DNA of 64,000 bases from DSQK01 sp964550175 (GCA_964550175.1 CAZJXP010000001.1:62001-126000), one strand, 5' to 3'; positions 33,596 through 42,823 are shown, numbered from the stretch's first letter. Notes: a model not told the origin generated them from the sequence alone. A program made the numbers and translations.

Positions 33596-34509
33596 CGCGC
33601 AATCACGCGACCGTTGACGATGCCGGCGCGTCTCAAGGTTGCGGCCATCTCAACCGGATCAGGAAGCACGGGCGTAAAAAGCACAATTCCTTTCTTCGCG
33701 GCGTACTTGCTGATGCGCTGGCTCGGGATGTGCAGCTCGCACCCCAACTGAGCGGCGCTAAGTTCCGGGTGCGATTGGACGTACTCGCGCTGTTTCTGCG
33801 TGAGCTTTCTGCCCGGCTGCGGCTTCTTGCGCTCAGGATACGCCTCATTAAGGATGATGTAAATGCTGCAGAACGGAATTCCAGTAGATTTGCTTATGTC
33901 TCGCACCGGCATGCCGGACGCATCTTTCAAGAATATCGATTCAATGGTATTGACATCGCGTTTGCAAGAAGGATGCGCCATCACGTGCTCGAGCGCGCGG
34001 CCACGAGGGGTGTCCAACTGGTCCGAGCAGAAATAATCCGTGCCTTTCTTGCTCACGCGCGTGCTGACCTGAGTCGTTTCGATGAGCAGCTTGAAGTAAT
34101 CCTTAGCCACATCTCCCGCGACGGCGGACAGTTCGTCCAACTTTCCTTTTGTGCACGCGCGATACTTTCTTTTCAACAGATCCTCTCGCGTGCGGTAATT
34201 AACGTAGCTGTGCGTGCTGCCTTTGAGGAACTTCTTTTCAACGCGTTTTTTCGCGAACTGGTCGTTGAGCGAATCCGCTATCTCGGTGTAGGAATATCCA
34301 GCGTCAAGAAGCGCCCCAATAGCATCATCATCAATCGCGTCCGTGAGCTCGATAGACTCCAGCTTTTTTTTGTTCTGTCGCAGCGCGTGCTTTCGGAACT
34401 CATATTGCAGCGTGCGGCAGCCTTTCCAGACCCGGTTTGCGTAGGCCTGCTTCGCGAACTCCCTGAACGCGACTTCGCCAATCCGCTGATAAATTCCACC
34501 ATCAATCAT
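33592..34509 (-). CDS. Helix-turn-helix-rich protein of unknown function
   Basis: The protein has 305 residues. Several HTH-like units are visible: ALLDAGYSYTEIADSLND (about 65-83), MPVRDISKSTGIPFCSIYIILNE (about 205-227) and LSAAQLGCELHIPSQRISKYAAKKG (about 250-275). It could be a multi-domain DNA-binding regulator. A TTTATATA box lies about 30 nt upstream on the minus strand. Its stop overlaps the ureohydrolase-like start. Confidence 0.6.
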   Translation of the reverse strand: MIDGGIYQRIGEVAFREFAKQAYANRVWKGCRTLQYEFRKHALRQNKKKLESIELTDAIDDDAIGALLDAGYSYTEIADSLNDQFAKKRVEKKFLKGSTHSYVNYRTREDLLKRKYRACTKGKLDELSAVAGDVAKDYFKLLIETTQVSTRVSKKGTDYFCSDQLDTPRGRALEHVMAHPSCKRDVNTIESIFLKDASGMPVRDISKSTGIPFCSIYIILNEAYPERKKPQPGRKLTQKQREYVQSHPELSAAQLGCELHIPSQRISKYAAKKGIVLFTPVLPDPVEMAATLRRAGIVNGRVIAR

Positions 34510-34561
34510 AACTAAAACCTCTATATTGCAGTATATAAATCTGATGTTTTTGTCGACAGTG

Positions 34562-36235
34562 TTACATCTCTTCCGGTGCGTCGATACCGACCAATCCTAA
34601 GGCAGTGCTTAACACCTGTTTAGTTGCTTTGCACAACGCCAATCTCGCGTCAACCAGGTGCTTGTCCTCGGCCGTAAGTACAGGGCATGCGTGGTAAAAC
34701 GCGGTGAACAATTGCGCCAGATCCTTGACGTAGTTTATGATTAAATGAGGCGTAAGGTGCTTTGACGCGCTCGAAACGACTTCTGGAAATTTCTGCAATT
34801 GTGTGATGAGGTTCGCTTCCGCGACGTGCGTGAGCAAACTGAAGTCCGGTTTGCCAATCTTTTCGGCCTTGTTCAAGATGGAATTGATTCTCGCATGCGC
34901 GTACTGGCAATACGGTCCGGAATCCCCCTCGAACGACAATGCCTGGTTCCAGTCGAACGTGATCATTTTATCGGATGAGACTTTCAAGAAGCCGAACTTG
35001 ACCGCGCCGTAGGCGATAACTTTGGACAAAGAGTCGAGCTTCTTTGCAGGCATGTCCGGCGTTCTTGCGAGAAGCTCTTTCTTCGCTCTTGTTACGGCTT
35101 CCGCCATGAATTCGCTCAAGAGAACGACGTTTCCGGAACGCGAGGACATCTTGCCTTCGGCTAATACGATGAACGCATAATGCACGATTTCGGGCGGGGT
35201 GACGTTGAGGAAGTTTAACGCTGCCGTTATTTGCTGGAAATATAATTTCTGGTCTTCACCTAAAACTAATATGCTCCGTCCTTTCGCCCACTTTGACTTG
35301 TCGATTGTGTATGCGATGTCTCTTAATGCGTACAGCGTCGTGCCGTCGTTGCGCGTCAATACGAGAACGGGACTTTTCATCGCGCTCTCGATTTCGGGGA
35401 TGCCCTTCATGTCGAGCACTTTTCTATTGTTCTCGTCCGTGAACAATTTGCCCGTCTTTTCTAAGTCCGCTAAAACTTCATCGGTGCGTTTGTTGAAAAT
35501 GTAGTCGGATTCGTAGTCGAACGTGTCGAACTCGATGCCGATCTCGCTGAGGACTTCCTTCTGTCCCTTGATGCAGATGGCGACGATGTCGCGGAACTTC
35601 TTCGCGACCTTCTTGTCGCCGTCTTCTAATTTCTTTAAGAGCGCGAAGACGTCCTGCTCCAATTCAGGATGCTCCTTGATGCGCTGGTTGAACTCGACGT
35701 ACAATCCCAATAGTTCTTGGAATGACGGTTTCTTTCCTTCGGCGGCTAATACGAGCATCGCAATCTGTTTGCCGATGTCATTGACGAAATAGTGAATGTC
35801 GAGCTTGTAGCCCTCGAATTTCAATATGCGGCCGATTGAGTCGGCGATTAATGAGTTTCGCGTTCGTCCGACGTGGGCGTCGGAGTTCGGATTGATGCTG
35901 GTGTGTTCTAATAGTGCGTGCTTGCCCTTTCCTTCTTCCGAGCTGCCGTAATTTTTGTTTTTGAGAATTTCTGAGAGGACTTGGTCCGCGAGAATTGATT
36001 TTTCGACAAAGAAATTCACGTATGGTCCGTTCGCGGTTATGCTGACGATTCCTTTGATTGTGAGTTTCTTCGCGAGCTCTTGGGCGATGATGGCTGGAGC
36101 TTTTTTCGCAAACTTCGCGAGCGCGAAGCACGGAAAGGCGTAGTCGCCCAGTGCCGGACTCGGAGGAATTTCTAGAACGATCTCGGTGGGCGTTTCTTTC
36201 TGCAGCGCCGCAATGATGTTCGCCTTGAAATCCAT
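34562..36235 (-). CDS. argS: Arginyl-tRNA synthetase
   Basis: The enzyme charges tRNA-Arg. The protein has 557 residues: N-terminal Add-1-like domain (about 1-85), the catalytic HIGH-equivalent in INPNSDAHVGRTRN (HVGR variant, known in some archaeal ArgRS), FVNDIGKQIA, KMSSRSGNVV as KMSKS-equivalent, and a DALR-like C-terminal helical domain. A frame extending 13 codons upstream exists, but the TATTTAAAGG box is 30 nt before the ATG at 36235. Confidence 0.95.
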   Translation of the reverse strand: MDFKANIIAALQKETPTEIVLEIPPSPALGDYAFPCFALAKFAKKAPAIIAQELAKKLTIKGIVSITANGPYVNFFVEKSILADQVLSEILKNKNYGSSEEGKGKHALLEHTSINPNSDAHVGRTRNSLIADSIGRILKFEGYKLDIHYFVNDIGKQIAMLVLAAEGKKPSFQELLGLYVEFNQRIKEHPELEQDVFALLKKLEDGDKKVAKKFRDIVAICIKGQKEVLSEIGIEFDTFDYESDYIFNKRTDEVLADLEKTGKLFTDENNRKVLDMKGIPEIESAMKSPVLVLTRNDGTTLYALRDIAYTIDKSKWAKGRSILVLGEDQKLYFQQITAALNFLNVTPPEIVHYAFIVLAEGKMSSRSGNVVLLSEFMAEAVTRAKKELLARTPDMPAKKLDSLSKVIAYGAVKFGFLKVSSDKMITFDWNQALSFEGDSGPYCQYAHARINSILNKAEKIGKPDFSLLTHVAEANLITQLQKFPEVVSSASKHLTPHLIINYVKDLAQLFTAFYHACPVLTAEDKHLVDARLALCKATKQVLSTALGLVGIDAPEEM

Positions 36236-36306
36236 GCTGTTCCTCACTCTCAGAACCTTTAAATACTTTGCCAAGGAAGAATAGAACAGAACAAAAAAGA
36301 GGAATT

Positions 36307-36339
36307 ATGCGAATCCCACTCAACAAAGGCGATATCTAA
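36307..36339 (+). CDS. 10-codon mini-cistron overlapping next start
   Basis: ATG at 36307 begins MRIPLNKGDI and stops in a TAATG overlap with the membrane-protein ATG at 36339. AGAGGA lies just before it. Similar short coupled frames precede two other genes in this window. Too short to prove as a gene. Confidence 0.35.
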   Translation: MRIPLNKGDI

Positions 36340-36680
36340 TGTGGTTCCAAATAGGCGTCGTCGCAATAACTCTAGCCACCATCATGTACCTAGGGGCGTC
36401 CTTTGGCGCGAGCATCGGCGTGTTGATCATCAATGCGGCAATCATCTTTCTGATCGCCTATCGGGCCTATTTTGAGATGCTTGCGGGACGCGTGAAGGCT
36501 CACATTATCGGCGCAGTTACGGCGTTCTTACTCTTGTTGTTCCTGGGTAATTTCGGAAAGCCGTTCTGGCTCACGACGACGTTCGTCATCATTTCGTACA
36601 TCTTTGCCGTGATTGCGCAGCAATTCATCAAGTTCATCCCGGTAAAGAAGATGAGGCATGGCAGACTCGTGAGAAAATAG
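36339..36680 (+). CDS. Small polytopic membrane protein
   Basis: The protein has 113 residues with about four membrane helices (4-22, 24-44, 52-70, 76-98) and a basic C-terminus (KKMRHGRLVRK). No family recognised. It has no clear box of its own at the usual spacing, and it follows a 10-codon frame. Confidence 0.7.
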   Translation: MWFQIGVVAITLATIMYLGASFGASIGVLIINAAIIFLIAYRAYFEMLAGRVKAHIIGAVTAFLLLLFLGNFGKPFWLTTTFVIISYIFAVIAQQFIKFIPVKKMRHGRLVRK

Positions 36681-36698
36681 TTTGGCTTCTAAGCTAAC

Positions 36699-36790
36699 CT
36701 TTTTACCGCCCAGATTGGACGAGTGTCGGCATTAAGTATCTACGACCTCACTCCGACGCAAAATCTGCCGGCGCGAACCAACGCAGCAGT
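36699..36790 (+). repeat. Box-hairpin intergenic element (copy 6, family B)
   Basis: CTTTTTACCG at 36699-36708 is followed by a long stem: CAGATT pairs with AATCTG and GTCGG with CCGAC around the loop containing ATCTACGACCTCAC. The loop string ATCTACGACCTCAC is identical to that in the 42.9-kb copy, while stem positions differ in compensating ways. Confidence 0.68.
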
Positions 36791-36855
36791 TAGCATAACG
36801 ACGAGTAAATATTTCCGGTCGAAATCCTTAAAAGAATGAGCAACATACTTCCGAT

Positions 36856-37227
36856 GTGGAATACACGTACCAACACCTCCTCGAGCACAAAGGCTGGACG
36901 GACGGAAATCCTGAAAACCCGTTGAATTCTGCTTTAATCTGGGCGAAACCAAAAGGCTGGGATGTCGCGCTGTACGTCACCATCACGCCATCAACGGATG
37001 GCACGCCGATGATTTCTCCGCCCCAGGCGACGAACACGCTCGAATCATTGTTGACGGACACCCGCAAAAAGCGCGAGTGCGACATCATCAACGCGAGCAA
37101 CCATCATTCTGGCGACTGGAGATATTACCTCACCTCGTTGGCGCTGGCGTACGTGAAAGGACCGGAACTGAAGAAACTCTCGCCCTGGCAACGCATCGTT
37201 GCGTGGTTCTACCGGCACCGCTATTAG
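36856..37227 (+). CDS. Hypothetical protein with leaderless GTG start
   Basis: The protein has 123 residues; soluble, with many aromatic residues (YTYQHLLEHKGWTDG, WFYRHRY). The CCTTAAAAG box at 36826-36834 is about 30 nt before the GTG at 36856, supporting a GTG start; the upstream ATG at 36837 is too close to the box. No family recognised. Confidence 0.65.
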   Translation: MEYTYQHLLEHKGWTDGNPENPLNSALIWAKPKGWDVALYVTITPSTDGTPMISPPQATNTLESLLTDTRKKRECDIINASNHHSGDWRYYLTSLALAYVKGPELKKLSPWQRIVAWFYRHRY

Positions 37228-37292
37228 TTGCGATTCTGCGTAATCACTATTCAGGGGAAACTTTATATACTGCACTCTAACCTAGATTGATT

Positions 37293-37313
37293 GTGAAGAC
37301 GGGGTTTTTATGA
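37293..37313 (+). CDS. 6-codon leaderless mini-cistron before zinc-ribbon gene
   Basis: TTTATATA at 37262-37269 places the transcript start at the GTG at 37293. That GTG opens MKTGFL and its TGA overlaps the following ATG (ATGA at 37310). So translation could begin on a leaderless six-codon frame and reinitiate. Speculative. Confidence 0.35.
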   Translation: MKTGFL

Positions 37314-37435
37314 AAGCACAATCATGCAAGAAATGCGGATGCTCCGTCAAGAGCTTCTCTCCGATGCGCAAATGGTGCTTCGAATGCCGCAAGATCATGA
37401 GCTCAGAACAGGCGAAAGCGAGGAAATTGAAGTGA
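37310..37435 (+). CDS. 41-residue zinc-ribbon protein
   Basis: ATG at 37310 gives 41 residues with two CxxC pairs, SCKKCGC and WCFEC, about 16 residues apart, a compact zinc ribbon. The tail is lysine-rich. An out-of-frame longer reading across this region is an artefact. The TGA overlaps a GTG that starts the next gene, so the two are coupled. Confidence 0.72.
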   Translation: MKAQSCKKCGCSVKSFSPMRKWCFECRKIMSSEQAKARKLK

Positions 37436-37860
37436 ATCCTGAAGAATTTTATAAAAAGTACGTCAAAGCACACAAGGATATCTTCCCGATAGAAACCATG
37501 CTCGACTTCTCACCCGTTGCATTTTCCGGACGTGGCGCAATCTATCTCGCGAATGAGCCCATCATGGATCGTGACGATATGAAGTTCATAACCGGCTACG
37601 CAAAAGGATTACTAACCACACCCGGAATAAACCCTGTAAAAAATGAATTGTTGTTCGTTTATGATGTGCGAAAATCATTTTTTGATGGCGCACTCACAGA
37701 ATTAGAACTTCTGAAAAACAATTACGTTGCTAAATGCGTCAAAAACCAACTCATTGTCGAAGCTAAAAAAGGCAAATCACTTCGTGCGGGATGCAGCATC
37801 ATGCCGAGACACCACAAAGACCTCGACGCATTCATCACGATGCACTTCAAGTCGTGGTGA
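37432..37860 (+). CDS. Hypothetical protein coupled to zinc-ribbon gene
   Basis: The protein has 142 residues when started at GTG 37432, which overlaps the previous TGA (GTGA). It is an alpha/beta soluble protein with no recognised family (FKSW end, charged middle). The longer frame from 37324 would overlap the zinc-ribbon gene and is rejected. Confidence 0.65.
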   Translation: MNPEEFYKKYVKAHKDIFPIETMLDFSPVAFSGRGAIYLANEPIMDRDDMKFITGYAKGLLTTPGINPVKNELLFVYDVRKSFFDGALTELELLKNNYVAKCVKNQLIVEAKKGKSLRAGCSIMPRHHKDLDAFITMHFKSW

Positions 37861-37895
37861 GAACGTTTAAATAGCAATCTTCTTGTTCTTCGTTC

Positions 37896-39197
37896 ATGAA
37901 AGAGGTGTTCGGCGCGTACGGCATCAGAGGAACCTATCCCGACCAGCTCAATGAAGCCTTCTTCGAGAAAGTCGGGCGAGCGTTCGTGCTGTGGAAAAAG
38001 AGCACGAAAGTCTATGTCGGACGGGACATGCGCGTTTCTTCGCCAACATTAGCTTCAGCATTGATGCGCGGCCTTCGACTGCAGGGCGCAGATGTCATCG
38101 ATCTCGGACTCGTTTCCACGCCGATGATGTATCTCGCGAGCCAGAACGGCGATTGCCTTATGGTGACTGCATCGCACAACCCGGCGAAGTACAACGGCAT
38201 CAAAATCATCCTCAAAGACGCGAACCTGGTCGGCGGACAGACGCTAAAAGCGCTCGCGAAACTTGTCGACTCGCCGTTCCCGCGCACAAAGAAAGGAAAG
38301 CACGTCAAGAAAGATATTTTGAAAAGTTACACCTCGCTCATCCTGTCGCACGCTAAAACCGTTCCTAAAATTCGAGTTGTGTTGGACGCCGGAAACGGGA
38401 TGGCCGCACTTACAATTCCTGAACTCATCAAAGAGCTTCCGATTGAAACAACCCTCTTAGAGTTCATGCTCGACGGACGGTTCCCGCACCACACGCCCAA
38501 CCCGGCGCTGCCCGAAAATACACGAGACTGCGCCGAAATGGTGCGGCACAAGCGCGCGCAATTAGGAGTTTCTTTCGACGCGGATATGGACCGCGCCATG
38601 TTCATCGACGAACACGGGCGCGTCATTCCCGCTGACGTGATTCTCGCGCTGATTGCGACGCACGAACTCAAAATCCATCCGAAACGCGCGGTCGTGTTCG
38701 ATCTGCGCGCGACGCGCGGACTTAAAAACGCAATCATAGCAGCAGGCGGCGTGCCGGTCGAAAGCAAAGTCGGACACACCAACATCGTCACAAAGATGGA
38801 GCGCTCGCACGCGATTATCGGAGGGGAATTATCCGGACACTATTACTTCAAAGAATTCTTCGGCGTTGAGTCTGCGGATTTGGCGTTCATCAAAGTGCTG
38901 AACATACTGGGCAAAACCGGACTGCCGTTGTCTTCGTTAGTCAACCCATTCATGCAGTACCACCATTCCGGCGAGATGAACTTTTCCGTCGCGGACAAGA
39001 GCCGAACGATTACGAAGATTGCGAACGAATTCAAAGGACGACAATCGCGTTTGGATGGCTTAACCGTGCAGTACCCGGACGCCTGGTTCAATTTAAGGCC
39101 GAGCAACACCGAACCCGTGGTTCGATTGGTGATAGAAGCAAACACAGTCGAACGGCTGAATTACCTGAAAGAGAAGCTGATGAAGTATCTGAAGTGA
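37896..39197 (+). CDS. manB: Phosphomannomutase/phosphoglucomutase
   Basis: The protein has 433 residues, four-domain alpha-D-phosphohexomutase. Motifs: FGAYGIRG, the phosphoserine loop TASHNP, the metal-binding DADMDR, the sugar-binding GGELSGHYYF and the phosphate-binding RPSNTEP near the C-terminus. It interconverts hexose 1- and 6-phosphates for glycan precursors. TTTAAATA is 30 nt upstream, leaderless. Specificity for mannose, glucose or glucosamine cannot be decided by eye. Confidence 0.93.
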   Translation: MKEVFGAYGIRGTYPDQLNEAFFEKVGRAFVLWKKSTKVYVGRDMRVSSPTLASALMRGLRLQGADVIDLGLVSTPMMYLASQNGDCLMVTASHNPAKYNGIKIILKDANLVGGQTLKALAKLVDSPFPRTKKGKHVKKDILKSYTSLILSHAKTVPKIRVVLDAGNGMAALTIPELIKELPIETTLLEFMLDGRFPHHTPNPALPENTRDCAEMVRHKRAQLGVSFDADMDRAMFIDEHGRVIPADVILALIATHELKIHPKRAVVFDLRATRGLKNAIIAAGGVPVESKVGHTNIVTKMERSHAIIGGELSGHYYFKEFFGVESADLAFIKVLNILGKTGLPLSSLVNPFMQYHHSGEMNFSVADKSRTITKIANEFKGRQSRLDGLTVQYPDAWFNLRPSNTEPVVRLVIEANTVERLNYLKEKLMKYLK

Positions 39198-39258
39198 GAT
39201 TTCTCGTCTTTAACCTCGGCACTAACATTTATAAACCCCTCTTGAACAAAGCCAACCA

Positions 39259-40545
39259 ATGGTTGCAAAGAAGAAAGAACCGAAGGCGGCAAAAGTAGAA
39301 GCCCCTGTCGAGCATTCTAAGCCTGAAAAGCACGCCCATCAAGACATCCAGCCCGAAGTCAGCATCGGCATCGTGGGACACGTCGACCACGGAAAAACAA
39401 CCTTAGTTCAGGCGCTGTCCGGCAAATGGACTGCGACGCATTCTGAAGAAATCAAGCGCGGCATCACCATCAGATTAGGATACGCCGACTTGGACATCCA
39501 CCAAATCCCGGGCAAAGAAGAACCGGAATGCTACACCATCAAAGAAGGAGACTCGTTACGAAAAGTCTCCTTGGTCGACGCCCCCGGCCACGAAAGCCTC
39601 ATGGCAACGATGCTCTGCGGCGCAAACATCATGGACGGCGCATTATTGATGGTCGCGGCCAACGAACAATGCCCGCAGCCGCAAACCCAAGAACATTTGA
39701 AAGCGCTGGAAATCATCGGGCTCAAGAACCTCATCATCGTCCAAAACAAGATCGACCTCGTCGACGAAGCAGGCGCGAAGAAGAACCTCCAGCAAATCAA
39801 GGACTTCATCAAGGGCACGCCGTACGAAAACGCCCCCATCATTCCTATCTCCGCTCAGCACTTGATCAACATCGACGCGTTATTGTGGGCGATGCAGAAA
39901 TACATCCCGACCCCGAAGCGCGACTTGACGAAAGACCCGTTGTTTTTCGTCGCGCGATCGTTTGATGTCAACAAGCCTGGCACAGTTCCGGGAAAAATGG
40001 TTGGCGGCATCCTCGGCGGGGCATTAATGCAAGGCAAATTCTCCGTCGGCGACGAACTCACGATTTTACCCGGCTACGAAGTCGCGGAAAAGAACCAGAA
40101 ATTCTGGAAACCGTTGCTGACGAACGTGCGCGGCCTGATGTCCGGCACGACCAAGATCGATTCAGCCCGACCGGGCGGAACGGTTGCGTTGTTGACCGGA
40201 CTCGATCCGACTGTCGTCAAATCAGATAAGTTGGTCGGCTCGGTTGTCGGCATCACGGGCAAAATGCCGAAAGTCTGGAGCTCATTCACAATTGAACCGC
40301 ACTTGCTCGACCGCGTTGTCGGCGCGAAGGACAAGCTCGTCGTCGACCCGATCAAGCTCGGCGAAATGCTGATGTTGAATGTCAATGCGGCCGCCACGGT
40401 TGGCGTCGTCAAAGACTTGTCGCGCGGCGTTGTCAAGCTGGACTTGCGACGACCCGTCTGCGCAGACCCTGGCGCGAGAATAACGTTGTCAAGAAACGTC
40501 GGACAAAGATGGCGACTGATCGGATTCGGACTGATTAAGGCTTAA
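39259..40545 (+). CDS. eif2g: Translation initiation factor 2 subunit gamma
   Basis: The protein has 428 residues. G1 GHVDHGKTTL, SEEIKRGITIRLGYAD, G3 DAPGHE, NKID, then beta-barrel domains 2 and 3 with RSFDVNKPGT. It carries Met-tRNAi to the ribosome as part of aIF2. The zinc knuckle usually found after GYAD (two CxxC pairs) is reduced to a single Cys (EPECYT). TTTATAAA is 30 nt upstream. A lysine-rich N-terminal extension of about 30 residues precedes the G domain. Confidence 0.95.
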   Translation: MVAKKKEPKAAKVEAPVEHSKPEKHAHQDIQPEVSIGIVGHVDHGKTTLVQALSGKWTATHSEEIKRGITIRLGYADLDIHQIPGKEEPECYTIKEGDSLRKVSLVDAPGHESLMATMLCGANIMDGALLMVAANEQCPQPQTQEHLKALEIIGLKNLIIVQNKIDLVDEAGAKKNLQQIKDFIKGTPYENAPIIPISAQHLINIDALLWAMQKYIPTPKRDLTKDPLFFVARSFDVNKPGTVPGKMVGGILGGALMQGKFSVGDELTILPGYEVAEKNQKFWKPLLTNVRGLMSGTTKIDSARPGGTVALLTGLDPTVVKSDKLVGSVVGITGKMPKVWSSFTIEPHLLDRVVGAKDKLVVDPIKLGEMLMLNVNAAATVGVVKDLSRGVVKLDLRRPVCADPGARITLSRNVGQRWRLIGFGLIKA

Positions 40546-40901
40546 GATTTCTTAGGAATGCGCAACGCACTCACGCGAGCCCAATACTGACCCATCACGC
40601 CCGTATCATCGCTGCTTTTGTTCCGCGCGTACCAGATGCCGAAGCAATGCGGATGCAATGACGCGCCGGCGTATCGGCGCAATTCTTCTGGACCGGGAAT
40701 AACTGTGTGACATTCTGAGCAGTTCGGAACGTTGCCTTCGCTCCACCAGTTGTCTTTTTCCTTATATTCAGTCATTAATGCGAGATAGAACTCGGCGAAC
40801 ACGTCATCGGGCGCCGCAACTATTTTTGGATAATTGATGAATTTGCTCGAAATTCCGGGAAGAACGCCCTGTGCTTTCAGTAAATAATCGTCGAGGTTCA
40901 T
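40542..40901 (-). CDS. Small metal-site protein downstream of ftsZ
   Basis: The protein has 119 residues. A possible zinc site is formed by NCSECH and LHPHCFGIWY. It is coupled to ftsZ by ATGA and converges with eif2g, overlapping it by four bases. No family recognised. Confidence 0.65.
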   Translation of the reverse strand: MNLDDYLLKAQGVLPGISSKFINYPKIVAAPDDVFAEFYLALMTEYKEKDNWWSEGNVPNCSECHTVIPGPEELRRYAGASLHPHCFGIWYARNKSSDDTGVMGQYWARVSALRIPKKS

Positions 40902-41932
40902 AGTTCATCAAACTGGATAAATCCGGCCGCGTCCGCGTGGGAGTCGACGACCGCCTTCGAGCTCAATCCGGTGACGACAACGAGCACTTTGAGGGTTTTG
41001 CCTAACGATTCGTCAACTTGGGCGCCCCAGATGATTTTGGCATCCGGGTTCAAGGCTTCGCTGACCTTTGAAACTATCTTCTGAGCTTCGCCCAAGGTCA
41101 AGTCCTGGCCGCCGACGACATTAATCAACGCGCCGGAAGCGCCGTGCAGATTCACATCAATCAACGGGTTCTTCAACGCGTTGTTTACGGCTTCTTCGGC
41201 GCGCAAATTCGTGTCGCTTTCGCCGACGCCGATCAACGCAACGCCAGAGTCTCGCGTCACGGCAGTCAAGTCCGCAAAGTCGAGATTGACCAGTCCGGGC
41301 TTCGTGATTAGTTCGATAATTCCCTTGATTGCGTTCGCTAACACTGAGTCAGCCGTTTGGAATGCAAGATACAATGGAAGGTCTTGACAGGTCTTCATCA
41401 ATTTCTCGTTCGGAATCAAGACTAACGCGTCGACCGTCGTCTCGAGGTTCTGCAGCCCGGACATCGCGTTGTCCCATCGCCTTTTCCCTTCCATCAAGAA
41501 CGGCAAGGAAACGACTGCTATTGTTAGAATGCCTAATTTCTTGGCTTCGGCTGCGACCATCGGGATGGAACCCGTTCCGGTGCCGCCGCCCAATCCTCCA
41601 GTGACGAACACCAAGTTCGCCCCTTCGACCGACTTCTTGATTTCAACAATGCTTTCCGCAGCCGCACGAGCGCCCACAGACGGGTCGTTGCCGGCCCCTT
41701 GGCCACGCGTCAAGCTTTTGCCGAGAATGACCTTGAAATCTGCCGGAGTAGCGAGCAAATCCTGCGCGTCCGTGTTCATCGCAATGAGCTCGATGCCCTG
41801 GATGTTCGTGTTTCTGAGCGTCGTGAGCGTGTTCTTGCCCGCGCCGCCGCAACCAACTACGCGAATCGAGATGTTTCTTACAAACTGGTTGAGATCGATG
41901 TCCGGCCCTATGTTGTCACCTTTATACTGCAA
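40898..41932 (-). CDS. ftsZ: Cell division GTPase FtsZ
   Basis: The protein has about 344 residues. Tubulin-like signatures: IRVVGCGGAGKNTL, MNTDAQDL, the GTP loop GGLGGGTGTGS, PFLMEGKRR and the T7 region LVNLDFADL. FtsZ polymerises into the division ring. No ATG is available: TTG at 41932 or TTG at 41971 are the options; I chose 41932 because it overlaps the upstream stop by only 11 bases. Coupled to the YkgJ-type gene. Confidence 0.92.
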   Translation of the reverse strand: MQYKGDNIGPDIDLNQFVRNISIRVVGCGGAGKNTLTTLRNTNIQGIELIAMNTDAQDLLATPADFKVILGKSLTRGQGAGNDPSVGARAAAESIVEIKKSVEGANLVFVTGGLGGGTGTGSIPMVAAEAKKLGILTIAVVSLPFLMEGKRRWDNAMSGLQNLETTVDALVLIPNEKLMKTCQDLPLYLAFQTADSVLANAIKGIIELITKPGLVNLDFADLTAVTRDSGVALIGVGESDTNLRAEEAVNNALKNPLIDVNLHGASGALINVVGGQDLTLGEAQKIVSKVSEALNPDAKIIWGAQVDESLGKTLKVLVVVTGLSSKAVVDSHADAAGFIQFDEL

Positions 41933-42464
41933 TCTTTTGTTTTGCCAGGCTTTCGCGGGCCTTCCTGACAATAACCTGATACGATGCGCTAGGAATCTTG
42001 AGACTGTGGTCGCTAATAAATGTTTTGATTCCCGTCATCTGGTCGCGCTCCAGATGGTGGAACGGGAAGTCCTTACAGATCAACGGCCGATTTTGATAGA
42101 TGGAACAGTCGTTGCCGTTCCTCAGGAACGGACAGACGTCGTGATCGACGAACCAGTCGTAGACGAACGCTTTGTTCGATGCTTCGTCGTAAAAGACGCG
42201 TTTCGGGAGGACCTTGAACTTGAGGTTTCGCTTCTTAGCTTCGGCCTCCATCCAGTCCTTTTCGTTCTCGGTGAGGCTGATGGTGTAGCGCTTCATCGGG
42301 TAGAGATAGATGACTCCTAACGTGCGGTAGACTTGCGCCTTGATGGATTTTTCTTCCGCAGCCGAAAGCGAGATGTCTTCACGGATATGGCAGCATTCGC
42401 CTGTTCTCACGCAATGTCCTGCCTTTCTACAGGATTCGCATTTGATGTGGGCCAACTTAATCAT
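41922..42464 (-). CDS. YkgJ-type cysteine-cluster protein
   Basis: The protein has 180 residues. Cysteines in CESC, GHCVRTGECC, VCPFL and DCSIYQNRPLICKDFPF reproduce the CxxxCxxCC...C...C pattern of the YkgJ/UPF0153 family, thought to bind an iron-sulfur cluster or zinc. Function of the family is not settled. It leads the operon that contains ftsZ. Confidence 0.85.
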   Translation of the reverse strand: MIKLAHIKCESCRKAGHCVRTGECCHIREDISLSAAEEKSIKAQVYRTLGVIYLYPMKRYTISLTENEKDWMEAEAKKRNLKFKVLPKRVFYDEASNKAFVYDWFVDHDVCPFLRNGNDCSIYQNRPLICKDFPFHHLERDQMTGIKTFISDHSLKIPSASYQVIVRKARESLAKQKIAV

Positions 42465-42500
42465 ACAGCTAAGAACAAGAATCAGGTATAAAAAAGATAC

Positions 42501-42569
42501 TTATCCGAGGTCTTCGTCTTCCCAGTTTATCTCTTCTTCCTGGTCAACAGCGGTGTCGTCTGGTTCCAT
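42501..42569 (-). CDS. 22-residue acidic micro-protein with strong ribosome-binding site
   Basis: ATG at 42569 gives 22 residues with 10 acidic side chains (MEPDDTAVDQEEE...WEDEDLG). GGGAGG lies seven bases upstream of the ATG, which is rare in this mostly leaderless window. A CTTTAAATA box about 55 nt upstream fits a short leader. Good evidence that it is translated, function unknown. Confidence 0.55.
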   Translation of the reverse strand: MEPDDTAVDQEEEINWEDEDLG

Positions 42570-42640
42570 TGTTATCCTCCCTTACCTTGGAATAAGTGAT
42601 GCGTTTTTAGTATTTAAAGATTATGCAACCGCACACAATA

Positions 42641-42823
42641 CTAACGCACTAATACGGCGCGAATTCTCGGGATGATGATGTAGGCGCAAATGGCTAAGAG
42701 AATTGCTAAAATCCAGAATGAGCCCCAAGGAAGCTTTCCTATAATAGCGAACACGAATCCGAGAATCATCAGGATGATTAAAGCTATTGAGAACATCTGC
42801 AGAAGCTTGAGTGCGGTTTTCAT
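42641..42823 (-). CDS. Small two-helix membrane protein
   Basis: The protein has 60 residues, with hydrophobic helices at about 10-28 and 34-52 and a basic tail. No family recognised. Confidence 0.6.
   Translation of the reverse strand: MKTALKLLQMFSIALIILMILGFVFAIIGKLPWGSFWILAILLAICAYIIIPRIRAVLVR

Noticed and set aside
37324..37431. Upstream extension of the 142-residue gene
   Set aside because: It reads a zinc-ribbon gene out of frame; the GTG at 37432 is coupled to that gene.
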